Part shown: piece after piece, positions 17,288 to 25,639 of the stretch
Numbering within the stretch: position 1 is the stretch's first letter
Layout: each line of letters starts with the position of its first letter
From: Thalassospiraceae bacterium LMO-SO8
GTDB taxonomy: Bacteria; Pseudomonadota; Alphaproteobacteria; Rhodospirillales; Casp-alpha2
NCBI GenBank assembly: GCA_031655335.1
Contig: CP134226.1
Location: 310,001 to 374,000, forward strand
Direction of reading: 5' to 3'
DNA length: 64,000 nt
Notes under the pieces: model-generated
The model's database searches: none
What the model saw: the letters and a program-made list of their open reading frames with translations, nothing else
What the model was told of the DNA's origin: nothing
Translations under genes and position numbers: made by a program

Positions 17288-18145
17288 TCACTTCATCTTC
17301 ATGACGGTGTTGCGCGCCCAGGCGGACAAAAGTTCGGAAATCAGGACCAGGACGATGATCGACAGGATGATCGCCGCGACCCGTTCGGTTTCGATCTGTA
17401 GCACGCTGCGCTTCAGGTACCAGCCCATGCCGCCGGCCCCGAAGAAGCCGACCACCGTCGCCGCCCGGAACGCCACGTCCCAGGTGTAGATGGCGATGCC
17501 GGTGAAGGCGACGCGGACCTGCGGAAACACGCCGAACACCATGACCTGGAACAGGTTGGCGCCGGTCGCCCGCATCGCTTCGACCTGCCCCATGTCGATG
17601 GCCTCGATCTCTTCGGCGAACAACTTGGCGGCGAACCCGGCGCTGAACAGGGTCAGGGCCAGCACGCCCGGCAGCATGCCGTATCCCAGGATCGAGACGA
17701 ACAGGATGGCCCAGATGGTCTCGTGCACGGCCCGGCAGGACATGGAGAACATGCGGGCGCCCGGATACACGAACAGCCTGGACGGCGTCATGTTGTAGGC
17801 CGCGAACCAGGCCAGCGGGATGGTGATGAGCAGGCCGAACAAGGCCCCCAAATAGGCCATTTGGATGGTTTCGACCACATAGCCCAGGTAATCCCGGTCC
17901 ATGATGTAGTCGATGTCGGCGGGATAGTAGCGTTGCGCGATGACCTCGCCCATGCGCCCGAACATACCGAGCAGACGGTCCAGGGGAATGTTCAGATATT
18001 CGATGCTGAACACCACCACGGAAAAGGCGATGAGCCACGCGCCGTAGCTGTACAGCGATTCCGGATGTTTGTAGCGGGACCACCGTTTCGGGATGGCTGG
18101 TGCCTGGGGGGCGGGGGATGCGTTGCTGGACATGTTGGCTGACAT
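17288..18145 (-). CDS. phnE: Phosphonate-type ABC transporter permease (second copy)
   Basis: Inner-membrane permease of 285 residues with about six helices and the EAA-type loop EAIDMGQVEAMRATGANLFQVMVFGVFPQV that docks to the ATPase PhnC. RAVHETIWAILFVSILG is characteristic of PhnE. The N-terminus has an extra Ala/Pro-rich cytoplasmic stretch. It follows the first phnE by 12 bases and is clearly its paralogue (the loop is nearly the same), so the transporter is a heterodimer. Substrate may be phosphonate, phosphite or a related phosphorus compound. Confidence 0.93.
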   Translation of the reverse strand: MSANMSSNASPAPQAPAIPKRWSRYKHPESLYSYGAWLIAFSVVVFSIEYLNIPLDRLLGMFGRMGEVIAQRYYPADIDYIMDRDYLGYVVETIQMAYLGALFGLLITIPLAWFAAYNMTPSRLFVYPGARMFSMSCRAVHETIWAILFVSILGYGMLPGVLALTLFSAGFAAKLFAEEIEAIDMGQVEAMRATGANLFQVMVFGVFPQVRVAFTGIAIYTWDVAFRAATVVGFFGAGGMGWYLKRSVLQIETERVAAIILSIIVLVLISELLSAWARNTVMKMK

Positions 18146-18157
18146 TTCGGCGGCCTC

Positions 18158-18988
18158 CTAGATCATGCGCCGGCGGATCGCGTGAGAGATCGCCTCGCCC
18201 AGGAAAATGATGGCCAGAATGGCGATGATCACCGAGGTCACGCCGTGGAAGTTGAAGGTGTTCATCTGGCGGAAGAACACCAGCCCAAGCCCCCCGGCGC
18301 CGACCAGGCCGAGCACGGCCGAGCGGCGGATGTTGATCTCCCATTCGAAGATCACGGTGCCGATGACCTGTGGCAGGACCTGCGGCAGGATGGCGTAGAG
18401 CATGACCTGAAACGTATTGGCGCCGGTCGCGCGCATGGCTTCGACGGGTCCCGGATCGATGTCCTCGATAGCCTCGGCCGACAACTTGGCGATGAAGCCG
18501 ATCGAGCGCATGGCGATGGCGAACACCCCGGCCATGGCGCCCAGGCCGAACACGGCGACGAAGAACAGGGCCCAGACGATTTCGTGGACCGAGCGGCTGA
18601 GGGTCATCATCAGACGCGCGATGGGGTATGTAATCGGCGCAAAGGGCGTGATGTTCATGGCGCCGAACCAGGTCGCCGGCACACAGAGAACCGCGCCCAT
18701 CGCCGTGCCCAGACAGGCGATCAGCAGGGTTTCCAGGGTTGGGCCGAGGAGGCTCGGGAACAGGGAAAAATCGATCCCGGCGAACTGGCCGGCGGCCTCC
18801 ATGACCTCGCCCAGGCTGCCGATGCGCGCCCAGTCCGTATCCTGGATCACGGTGACGTCGATGCTCCAGACGACAAGTCCGAACAGGACCACCGCGATGA
18901 CGGCGGTTTTGCGCTGGCGCCGGGTGCGGCGGGCCAGGATGTCCTCGGTTCTCATGTCCATGACACGGTATCCTGTGGCGTTGTCCAT
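18158..18988 (-). CDS. phnE: Phosphonate-type ABC transporter permease (first copy)
   Basis: Inner-membrane permease of 276 residues. Hydrophobic segments begin at TAVIAVVLFGLVVWSI; the EAA loop is IEDIDPGPVEAMRATGANTFQVMLYAILPQV, and RSVHEIVWALFFVAVFG is the PhnE landmark. GLVGAGGLGLVFFRQMNTFNFHGV near the end is typical. It follows phnC by ten bases and precedes its paralogue. The start is ambiguous: ATG 18988 (GAGG eight bases before) is used, with ATG 18961 as an alternative that loses only cytoplasmic residues. Confidence 0.93.
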   Translation of the reverse strand: MDNATGYRVMDMRTEDILARRTRRQRKTAVIAVVLFGLVVWSIDVTVIQDTDWARIGSLGEVMEAAGQFAGIDFSLFPSLLGPTLETLLIACLGTAMGAVLCVPATWFGAMNITPFAPITYPIARLMMTLSRSVHEIVWALFFVAVFGLGAMAGVFAIAMRSIGFIAKLSAEAIEDIDPGPVEAMRATGANTFQVMLYAILPQVLPQVIGTVIFEWEINIRRSAVLGLVGAGGLGLVFFRQMNTFNFHGVTSVIIAILAIIFLGEAISHAIRRRMI

Positions 18989-18998
18989 TCCCCGCGCC

Positions 18999-19751
18999 TC
19001 ACAGAACTTCCATGGCGTAGATCTCGTCGAGCTTCGCCTCGTTCATCTGTTCCGTCGGGCCGGCGAACATGGTCATGCCGTCCTGCAGGCCGATCATCTT
19101 GTTGCAGAATTCCATGGCCAGTTTGACGTCGTGGATATTGCACAGGCAGGGCACGTTCAGCTCCTGCGCCATTTCCTTGATCAGGGCCATGATCTCGCGC
19201 GAAATTTTGGGATCGAGCGCCGAGGTCGGCTCGTCCAGCAGCATCAGTTTGGGGTCCTGCATCAAGGCCCGGGCGATGCCGACGCGCTGACGCTGGCCGC
19301 CGGAAAGCTCATCCGCGCGCTTGTCCACATGGTCGGACAGGCCGACCCGGTCGAGCAGATGCAGGGCATGGTCGATGTCCTTGCGCGGGAACATGCGGAA
19401 CAAGGTGCGCAGGTTCCCGGTGTAACCAAGGCGGCCCGCCAGCACGTTGTCCATCACACTCATGCGGTCGATCAGGTTGAATTCCTGAAAGATCATGCCG
19501 ATGTCGCGGCGCACCAGGCGCAGGTCTCTGCTCGACATCTTGGTCACGTCGTGTCCGTTGAACACGATGGACCCGGACGTCGGATTGACCAGCCGGTTGA
19601 TACAGCGGATCAGGGTCGATTTTCCGGCGCCGCTGGGGCCGATGATGGCGAAGAAATCATCGCCTTCGACGTCGAAGGATATTCCCTTGAGGATTTCCGG
19701 GCCACGGGCGCTGTAGCGCGCACGCAGGTCTCTTACTTCCAAGACGGCCAT
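18999..19751 (-). CDS. phnC: Phosphonate-type ABC transporter ATP-binding protein
   Basis: Cytoplasmic ATPase of 250 residues that drives the PhnE pair. Walker A GPSGAGKST (about residue 39), Q-loop EFNLID, signature LSGGQRQRVGIARAL and Walker B LMLLDEPTSALDP are intact. DFFAIIGPSGAGKSTLIRCINRL and the late ELNVPCLCNIHDVKLA are typical of PhnC. It lies between phnD and phnE in the usual D-C-E-E order, separated from phnD by a 140-base gap with a strong hairpin. Confidence 0.95.
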   Translation of the reverse strand: MAVLEVRDLRARYSARGPEILKGISFDVEGDDFFAIIGPSGAGKSTLIRCINRLVNPTSGSIVFNGHDVTKMSSRDLRLVRRDIGMIFQEFNLIDRMSVMDNVLAGRLGYTGNLRTLFRMFPRKDIDHALHLLDRVGLSDHVDKRADELSGGQRQRVGIARALMQDPKLMLLDEPTSALDPKISREIMALIKEMAQELNVPCLCNIHDVKLAMEFCNKMIGLQDGMTMFAGPTEQMNEAKLDEIYAMEVL

Positions 19752-19825
19752 GATGTGTCATCCAGGTTTGGTCGTTGATTGAAAAGGCGTTCCGGTTCTT
19801 TTGCCCGGTTCTGCGGGAAGAATAT

Positions 19826-19874
19826 GCGGCGGCCGGCCCCCGACAGGGAGTAACCGGCGGAACCCGGCCGCCGC
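19826..19874 (-). terminator. Hairpin between phnD and phnC
   Basis: Perfect 11-bp arms GCGGCGGCCGG / CCGGCCGCCGC separated by 27 bases, 18 bases beyond the phnD stop. There is no U-tract. As with tctC-tctA, it fits partial termination or mRNA protection favouring the binding-protein message. Confidence 0.55.
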
Positions 19875-19891
19875 CGGGGTGCAGTGTACCC

Positions 19892-20836
19892 CTACTTCTT
19901 CTTGCGCGCGTCCTTCGCGGCCTTCAGGTCGCGGATGATGTCGTAGTCTTCCGACGACATGGCGACGAACTTGTTGGACTTCACGTTGGCGAGGAACTTC
20001 TTGGCGCCGGGTTCCTTGTCCAGACCCAGGAAGGTCTCGCGGATGTTCTTCTTGATGTCTTCACACAACGGCTTGCGGTAGACGAAGGGGTCCTGCGGGA
20101 TCGGCTTGGATTCCCACAGGATGTTCACGTCTTCCAGCTTGATCTCGCCCTTGTTGACCACGTTGTCGAAGCGGTGGGTCGCGACGAAGGCGGCGTCGAC
20201 CTTGCCTTTGTGGACGGCGACGGCCGACAGTTCATGGCTGCCCGAATAGATGACCTTGCCGAAGAACTTGTCGATGTCCATGTTGACGACCTTGGAAAAC
20301 ACGACGCGCGGCATCAGGTTGCCCGACGTGCTGCCCGGATCGGCCAATGCCAGGGTCGAGCCCTTGAGACTGTCGATCGTGGTGAACTTAGAACCCTTCT
20401 TGGAGATCAGGGCGGCCTTGTAGCCCGGCCCTTCTTCCTGCATGTGCCCCTTCTTCTTGGCGTAGGTCGCGAACACCTCGACGTTGGGGTCCTTGGAGTT
20501 GGCGATCACGTAGGTATAGGGGCCGAGAACGGCGACATCGACGAACTTGCTGAGCAGGCCTTCGACCACCGAGGCATAGGACGTGGGCATGAAGAACTGG
20601 ATCTTCTTGCCGGTCATCTTGGCCATGCGGTCGGTCACGGGCTTGTAGAGCTGCAATTCGGCCACCGTTTCCTCGGTCGGAATGATGGCGAAGGTCAAGG
20701 CGTCGGGATTTTCGCATTCCGCCGCTTTGGCGGCGGATACGCCGGTGACGGTGACGGTGGCGCTCAGGGCCAGGGCCGAGAGCAAGGTTCCGGCGCGGCG
20801 TTTAACGGACAGTCGTGTCCTTTGGTCGAAGTTCAT
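19892..20836 (-). CDS. phnD: Phosphonate-type ABC transporter substrate-binding protein
   Basis: Periplasmic protein of 314 residues in the PhnD/PtxB family. The signal peptide runs to about VSAAKAAE; the mature part shows LTFAIIPTEE, PTSYASVVEGLLSKFVDVAVLGPYTYV, ALADPGSTSGNLMPRVVF and GKVDAAFVATHRFD, which line the phosphonate pocket. ATG 20836 follows AGGAGA with six bases between; the frame extends upstream to 20971 without support. It is first in the operon, divergent from a LysR regulator. Whether it prefers 2-aminoethylphosphonate or another phosphorus compound is not readable. Confidence 0.94.
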   Translation of the reverse strand: MNFDQRTRLSVKRRAGTLLSALALSATVTVTGVSAAKAAECENPDALTFAIIPTEETVAELQLYKPVTDRMAKMTGKKIQFFMPTSYASVVEGLLSKFVDVAVLGPYTYVIANSKDPNVEVFATYAKKKGHMQEEGPGYKAALISKKGSKFTTIDSLKGSTLALADPGSTSGNLMPRVVFSKVVNMDIDKFFGKVIYSGSHELSAVAVHKGKVDAAFVATHRFDNVVNKGEIKLEDVNILWESKPIPQDPFVYRKPLCEDIKKNIRETFLGLDKEPGAKKFLANVKSNKFVAMSSEDYDIIRDLKAAKDARKKK

Positions 20837-21151
20837 TGGATGTCTCCTCATGACGTGTTGCACTCCCGTGTCCGGCGTGCCGCAACGGCGCCGCGCCGGA
20901 GATCCCCGCTTCGATGGCGGTATGGATTCTGTTGTGGATGTCGGGGCCGAAAGCGGCCTCTGGATCGGCAAGAAGGAAAAATGGGCTCGAGCAGGCCGAC
21001 CGTACGTCGCACGGGTAATGTGAAATCCGGTCCTGCATCAAGGCCCCCTTGCCTGGGTTGCCGGTCTTTTGGCGACCGGTCACATGCATGATCGGTAATT
21101 CAAACCTATTGGGCAAATTCAAATATCGTATATAGTCCATTTAGAAAACCG
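20837..21151. other. 315-base divergent control region phnD / lysR
   Basis: No gene seen. The half near the LysR gene is AT-richer and contains the direct repeats listed separately, plus TATA-like sequence (CGTATATAGTCC at about 21127-21138) close to the LysR start. The half near phnD is GC-rich and holds the phnD ribosome site. Confidence 0.5.
21097..21123. promoter_or_regulatory. Tandem AATTCAAA repeats upstream of the LysR gene
   Basis: AATTCAAA occurs at 21097-21104 and 21116-21123, start-to-start 19 bases, about two helical turns. This position, 28-55 bases before the LysR start, suits regulator binding; whether the LysR protein binds it is not shown. Confidence 0.35.
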
Positions 21152-22039
21152 ATGATATTTACACAGCTCAGATCCTTCCACGCCGTCGCCACCGAGAACG
21201 GATTCACCGCCGCCTCGAAAGTGCTGAACGTGGGCCAGCCGACGCTGACCAGCCAGGTCCGCGCGCTGGAAGACATGTTCAAGGTCGAACTGTTCCACCG
21301 CCGCGGACGCGGGATCGAATTGACCGAGGCAGGCCAGGCCCTTCTCATCGTGACCCGGCGCATCATGGACATGGAAGGTCAGGCCCAGGACCTGTTGAAC
21401 GCCTTCGGCGGCTTTCATACGGGCACGCTGCACGTCGGCGCCGTCGGCCCCTATCACGCGACGGAAATGCTCAGCGCCTTCAGCGAGGCCTATCCGGGCA
21501 TCCGGCTTGCCGTCACCGTCGGCAACTCGAGCGAGATGGTCGGCCGTCTGCTGGACTATTCCGCCGACGTCGCCGTGCTGGCCCATGTCGAGGACGACCC
21601 CCGCATCTTCGCCATGCCCTACAGCCGCCATAAGGTGATCGTGTTCGCCCACAAGTCACACCCCCTGGCCAAGCGCAAAAGCATCCGCATCGAGGAGTTG
21701 GAGGGGGCCCGCATGGTCTTGCGCGAAAGCGGGTCGACCACCCGCCGGGCGCTGGAGGCCGCCCTCACCCGTCACGGCGTAACCATCAATCCGGTCATGG
21801 AGATCGGCAGCCGCGAGGCCGTATGGCTGGCCGTCGCCCGCGGCATCGGCCTCGGCGTGGTGTCGGACATCGAATTCATCAAGCACCCCGACCTGCGCAC
21901 CATCGAGATCGAAAACGCCGACATTCACACCACGGCGCATGTGAACTGCCTGATGGAACGGCGGGATTCGCGCCTGGTCAGCGCGTTTTTCGACGTCGCC
22001 GCCGAAACCCGGAAACTGCGCCAGGGCGATCCCGTCTAG
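21152..22039 (+). CDS. LysR-family regulator of the phosphonate operon
   Basis: Regulator of 295 residues. The N-terminal helix-turn-helix reads SFHAVATENGFTAASKVLNVGQPTLTSQVRALED, followed by a substrate-binding domain (GTLHVGAVGPYHATEMLSAF; VLAHVEDDPRIFAMPYSRHKVIVF; LRESGSTTRRALEAAL). The domain pattern resembles LysR proteins repeatedly linked to aminoethylphosphonate catabolism. It is divergent from phnD, so it most likely activates the phn operon in response to a phosphonate intermediate. ATG 21152 is the only sensible start. Confidence 0.92.
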   Translation: MIFTQLRSFHAVATENGFTAASKVLNVGQPTLTSQVRALEDMFKVELFHRRGRGIELTEAGQALLIVTRRIMDMEGQAQDLLNAFGGFHTGTLHVGAVGPYHATEMLSAFSEAYPGIRLAVTVGNSSEMVGRLLDYSADVAVLAHVEDDPRIFAMPYSRHKVIVFAHKSHPLAKRKSIRIEELEGARMVLRESGSTTRRALEAALTRHGVTINPVMEIGSREAVWLAVARGIGLGVVSDIEFIKHPDLRTIEIENADIHTTAHVNCLMERRDSRLVSAFFDVAAETRKLRQGDPV

Positions 22040-22043
22040 ACGG

Positions 22044-23420
22044 TCAACCGGCGGCGGCCATCAGGTCGCCGACATCCTTGGCGTCGTCCAGCCCCAGCAC
22101 CAGATCCTCGATCCGCTTGGCCTTGTCCGCGCCCAGGATCGGGTCGGCGAGGCGGTGGAACTTGGCGATCAGGCGCTGTTCCTGGGCATCCAGGTCGTCG
22201 GCGGGCACGCCCACGTCGAAGAACTGCACCAGGGAGCGGCCGTCGGCCAGGTCGATGACGATCTCCGCCGCGTGACGGCTGTCGTGGACCTTGTCCTCGA
22301 CCTCGACCTTGCGGCGCAGGGCCATCAGGTCGGGCCGGGCCGCCGTGGCGTCCGTATAGATTTCCCGGTCGCCCGTATCGATGCCCGAAAGCGCCATGGC
22401 GATGCAGTGGCGGATCGAGAACTTCACCTGCAAGCCGGTTTCCGGTTCGGGAATGTCGCAGACTTTGCGGTGACCGGCGTCGACCAAGGTGCGCACGCGG
22501 GTTACCTGATCGGCGGTAAAGTCGTGATGCTGCTTCAATTCACGGATCGCTTCGATCGACGAATGGGTCAGGTAACAGGCGGCATGGTATTTGAACAAAT
22601 TTTCCTCGACCGCGAAGGGGGCCGTGGCGTCGGGCCGCACGGGCAGGCCGTGGAATTCCGTCGACTGGGTCGTCCCGAAGCCCTGGGCGCATTCCAGGGC
22701 GTCCGGGCGGCTGGTGAAGCCGCGTGCCGCCCAGCGCGCCGCCATCAGGCCGTTCATGGCCGACTTGCCCGCATGCAGCGGCTTGCACATGGTGCCGAAC
22801 ATGGATTTCAGGCCCGCCGCCTGGGTCGCGGCGATGCCGAGCGCCATGGCGGATTTTTCGGCGTCCAGGCCCAGCAGCCGCGCACAGCCCGCCGCAGCAC
22901 CAAAGGTGCCGACCGTCGCCGTGGCGTGCCAGCCGTGGTCGTAGTGGTTCATGCCCATCATCTCGCCGATCAGGCATTCGGTCTCGTAGCCGATGATGAA
23001 GGCGTCGACCACGGCGCGGCCCGCAAGGCCCTTCTGTTCCGCCAGCGCCAGAATGGCCGGCACCACCGGCACGGTCGGATGGCCGTGCAGGCGCTTGTTG
23101 ACGTCGTCGTAATCCAGCGCGTGGGACGCGGCGCCGTTGATCATGGCGGCGATGGTCGGCGTGACCTTTTCCCTGCGCCCGACCAGGCGGGCGGGGCCGT
23201 CTTCGCCCGCGTCCAGCGCGTCGGCGGCCAGGATACCGACCAGGGGATCCGTCGCCCCGGCCAGAGTGACGCCGAACCAGTCGAGGATCGCGTGCTTGGC
23301 CCAGCGGCGCGGGCGATCGGTGAAATCGGCGGACGGGACGCCGGCGATCCATTGGGCGAGATCGCGGGTGGGGGTTTCGGTCGCACCGCCTTGATGAGCG
23401 GCCTGATGAGTATCGGGCAT
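22044..23420 (-). CDS. MmgE/PrpD family protein
   Basis: Protein of 458 residues in the family of 2-methylcitrate dehydratase (PrpD), cis-aconitate decarboxylase and related enzymes. Landmarks are HAILDWFGVTLAGA, NGAASHALDYDDVNKRLHGHPTVPVVPAILALAE, GWHATATVGTFGAAAGCARLLGL, FGTMCKPLHAGKSAMNG and KYHAACYLTHSSIEAI. Family members add or remove water or CO2 on small di- or tricarboxylates; the substrate here is unknown. ATG 23420 has AGGAGGAACCC before it. It follows the IclR regulator on the same strand after about 54 bases and is probably regulated with the CoA operon on the other side. Confidence 0.9.
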   Translation of the reverse strand: MPDTHQAAHQGGATETPTRDLAQWIAGVPSADFTDRPRRWAKHAILDWFGVTLAGATDPLVGILAADALDAGEDGPARLVGRREKVTPTIAAMINGAASHALDYDDVNKRLHGHPTVPVVPAILALAEQKGLAGRAVVDAFIIGYETECLIGEMMGMNHYDHGWHATATVGTFGAAAGCARLLGLDAEKSAMALGIAATQAAGLKSMFGTMCKPLHAGKSAMNGLMAARWAARGFTSRPDALECAQGFGTTQSTEFHGLPVRPDATAPFAVEENLFKYHAACYLTHSSIEAIRELKQHHDFTADQVTRVRTLVDAGHRKVCDIPEPETGLQVKFSIRHCIAMALSGIDTGDREIYTDATAARPDLMALRRKVEVEDKVHDSRHAAEIVIDLADGRSLVQFFDVGVPADDLDAQEQRLIAKFHRLADPILGADKAKRIEDLVLGLDDAKDVGDLMAAAG

Positions 23421-23473
23421 GGGTTCCTCCTTGGGATGGTCTGTCTTTTGCTTTTGTTCGTTCGGCCGGGGCG

Positions 23474-24316
23474 TCACAAGGCCTCGGTCAGGGAATCGGA
23501 AATCCGCCGGGCCGTATCCACGGCCAGCGGCACCAGTTTTTCGTGGACGCTTTCAAGGTTCCATTGCGGCGCATAGCCGGGAATGTGCACGGCGGCCACG
23601 GCGCGCCCGTCCATGCGCAGCACGGGGGCGGCGGTCGACACGTTGTGGATTTGCGACTGCTGGTCGGACACGTGATAACCGAGACGCCGCGCCTCGGCCA
23701 TCTGGGCCTTCAGGGCGGGAATGTCGGTCAGGGTATATTCGGTGATCTTGCGCAGGTCCGAGGCGGCGAGCACGGCATCGGCCTCGTCCTCCGGCATATG
23801 GGCCAGCATCACCGTGCCCGGCGAGGCGCAGAACGCCGGCACCCGGCGCCCGGCCAGCATGGTGCCGTAACTGGCCTTGGCCTGGGGGATGCGCACCGTG
23901 TAGATGGCGTCGGTGCCTTCCATCTCGCACAGATTAACGGTGGTGTCGTAGACCTTGGACGCCTCGATCAAAATCGGCATGGCGATCTGCGCCAGGCGGT
24001 GCGACACCATGAAGGTGTAATAGAAATCGATCAGCGCGATGCCCGGGCGGTAACGCCGCGTGCCCGGGTCCTTTTCCAGATAGCCCAGGGTCACCAGGGT
24101 TTCGGAAAACCGCTGCGCGGCACTTTTATCCAGGCCCGACAGCTTGCAGATTTCGCTCAGGCCCAGGTCGCGCTGACGCAATTCCGTCTGGCCCCGGCGA
24201 AACGCCTTCAACACCTGAAAACACTTGCCGACGGAGGCCACGAAGGGCTTGCCGCGCCGGTCGAGGTCGGCCTCGGAGACAGGATAGGGAAGGACATCGT
24301 CGGCAAGATCGAGCAT
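23474..24316 (-). CDS. IclR-family transcriptional regulator
   Basis: Regulator of 280 residues. The winged helix (SVGKCFQVLKAFRRG; LGLSEICKLSGLDKSAAQRFSETLVTLGYLEKDPGTRRYRPG) is followed by an IclR effector domain (LCEMEGTDAIYTVRIP; VPAFCASPGTVMLAHMPEDEADAVL; GYHVSDQQSQIHNVSTAAPVLR; RAVAAVHIPG). ATG 24316 has AGGGAG six bases before. It is divergent from the CoA-transferase operon and upstream of the MmgE/PrpD gene, with two inverted repeats in the gap, so it probably controls both units. Confidence 0.94.
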   Translation of the reverse strand: MLDLADDVLPYPVSEADLDRRGKPFVASVGKCFQVLKAFRRGQTELRQRDLGLSEICKLSGLDKSAAQRFSETLVTLGYLEKDPGTRRYRPGIALIDFYYTFMVSHRLAQIAMPILIEASKVYDTTVNLCEMEGTDAIYTVRIPQAKASYGTMLAGRRVPAFCASPGTVMLAHMPEDEADAVLAASDLRKITEYTLTDIPALKAQMAEARRLGYHVSDQQSQIHNVSTAAPVLRMDGRAVAAVHIPGYAPQWNLESVHEKLVPLAVDTARRISDSLTEAL

Positions 24317-24348
24317 CGGGACTCCCTTGACAGTCTCGGGGCATTACG

Positions 24349-24362
24349 TTGTAATCTTACAA
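24349..24362. promoter_or_regulatory. Palindromic operator candidate TTGTAATCTTACAA
   Basis: Perfect 14-base palindrome (TTGTAA-TC-TTACAA) 33 bases upstream of the IclR start, in the AT-richer divergent promoter region. It is the most likely binding site of the adjacent IclR protein or of a partner regulator. Confidence 0.5.
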
Positions 24363-24373
24363 TCAGAAACTAT

Positions 24374-24390
24374 GTATCACAATGCGATAC
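24374..24390. promoter_or_regulatory. Second inverted repeat GTATC-N7-GATAC
   Basis: Five-base arms around ACAATGC, 12 bases past the first palindrome and about 92 bases before the CoA-transferase GTG. Could be a second operator half or overlap the CoA-operon promoter. Confidence 0.35.
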
Positions 24391-24481
24391 TTTCTTCAAC
24401 GCATGTGATCGTCAAATCAATGAGTGCACAAGATGCACCGGCGCCCTCATGGGCCGCCGGCACGCATTCCGGGAGAACATC

Positions 24482-25639
24482 GTGAGCGAACCCAACGTCG
24501 GGGCTTGGCAGTGCCTGGCCGGCATTCGCGTCGTCGAGCTGGGGTCCAGCGTGGCCGCGCCCTACGCCGCATGGATTCTGGGCGCCATGGGCGCCGAGGT
24601 CGTGAAAATCGAACGCCCCGGCCCCGGGGATGACGCCCGCCAGTGGGGCAAGATGTTCCCCGACGGCATCGGGTCGTACTTTCACGCGCTGAACCGCGAC
24701 AAGCAGTCCATCACCGTGGACATGAGCAGTGCCGAGGAACGCGACTGGCTTCGCACCTACTGCATCACCGAAGCCGACGTGGTGATCCAGAACATGCGCC
24801 CGGGCACGGTCAAGAAATACGGCCTGGACGCCGACACCCTGCGCGCCGCCAACCCCAACCTGATCTATTGCAATCTGGGGGCGTTCGGCAACGAAGGCCC
24901 CTTGAAGGACAAGCCCGGCTACGACCCGCTGATGCAAGCCTACGGCGGCCTGATGACCATCACCGGCGAGGAAGGCCGCCCGCCGATCCGCGTCGGCACC
25001 TCCATCATCGACATGGGCACCGGCATGTGGTGCGCCATCGGCATCCTGGGCGCCTTGAAGCGCCGCGACGACACGGGCACCGGCTGCACGGTCGATGCCT
25101 CCCTGTACGAAACCGCCGTCGGCTGGATGAACAACGCCGTCGCCTCCGCCGCCGTCGATCCCCAGAACCCGGCCCGCGAGGGATCGGGGGCGCGCGGCAT
25201 GGCGCCTTATCAGGCCTATGAATGCTCCGACGGCCATCTCATCATCGCCGCACCCAACGACCGCCTGTTCGAACGCCTGTCCAAGGTTCTGGGTCATCCC
25301 GAATGGCCGGAAGATCCGCGCTTCGGCACCAACCAGAACCGCTACGCCAACCTGGCCGAACTGAACGCCCTGATCGAGCCCGTGGTCCTCACCCGGACCC
25401 GCGCCGACTGGCAGCAGGCCCTGGACGACGCCGGCATCCCCTCGGCCCCGGTGCAGCAGACCCTGGAAATGATGGCCGACCCGCAGACGCAGGCCCTCGG
25501 CATTTTGCAGACCGCCATGGGCGGCGGGCCGCTGCTGGTCGGCCTGCCCCTCAGCTTCGACGGCACGCGCCCGCCGACCCGGCGTTCGGCGCCCACCGTC
25601 GGACAGCACAACGACGCCATTAAAGGGAAAACCAAATAA
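24482..25639 (+). CDS. Family III CoA-transferase (CaiB/BaiF)
   Basis: CoA-transferase of 385 residues that moves CoA from one acyl-CoA to a carboxylate. N-terminal GIRVVELGSSVAAPYAAWILGAMGAEVVKIE is the family hallmark, and the catalytic Asp is in KPGYDPLMQAYGGLM. GTSIIDMGTGMWCAIGILGAL and the C-terminal half complete the interlocked-ring fold. The frame stays open far upstream, but GTG 24482 has GGGAG six bases before and starts just before the conserved fold; ATG 24449 is an alternative. It is the first gene of a four-gene CoA operon and its stop overlaps the next ATG. Confidence 0.92.
   Translation: MSEPNVGAWQCLAGIRVVELGSSVAAPYAAWILGAMGAEVVKIERPGPGDDARQWGKMFPDGIGSYFHALNRDKQSITVDMSSAEERDWLRTYCITEADVVIQNMRPGTVKKYGLDADTLRAANPNLIYCNLGAFGNEGPLKDKPGYDPLMQAYGGLMTITGEEGRPPIRVGTSIIDMGTGMWCAIGILGALKRRDDTGTGCTVDASLYETAVGWMNNAVASAAVDPQNPAREGSGARGMAPYQAYECSDGHLIIAAPNDRLFERLSKVLGHPEWPEDPRFGTNQNRYANLAELNALIEPVVLTRTRADWQQALDDAGIPSAPVQQTLEMMADPQTQALGILQTAMGGGPLLVGLPLSFDGTRPPTRRSAPTVGQHNDAIKGKTK

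Noticed and set aside
21127-21138. GTATATAGTCC before the LysR gene as part of the same regulon
   Set aside because: Non-palindromic and about 14 bases before the start codon; more likely a -10 element.
23543-24481. Very long N-terminal extension of the CoA-transferase
   Set aside because: The extension runs antisense through the IclR gene; GTG 24482 with a ribosome site gives the normal family length.
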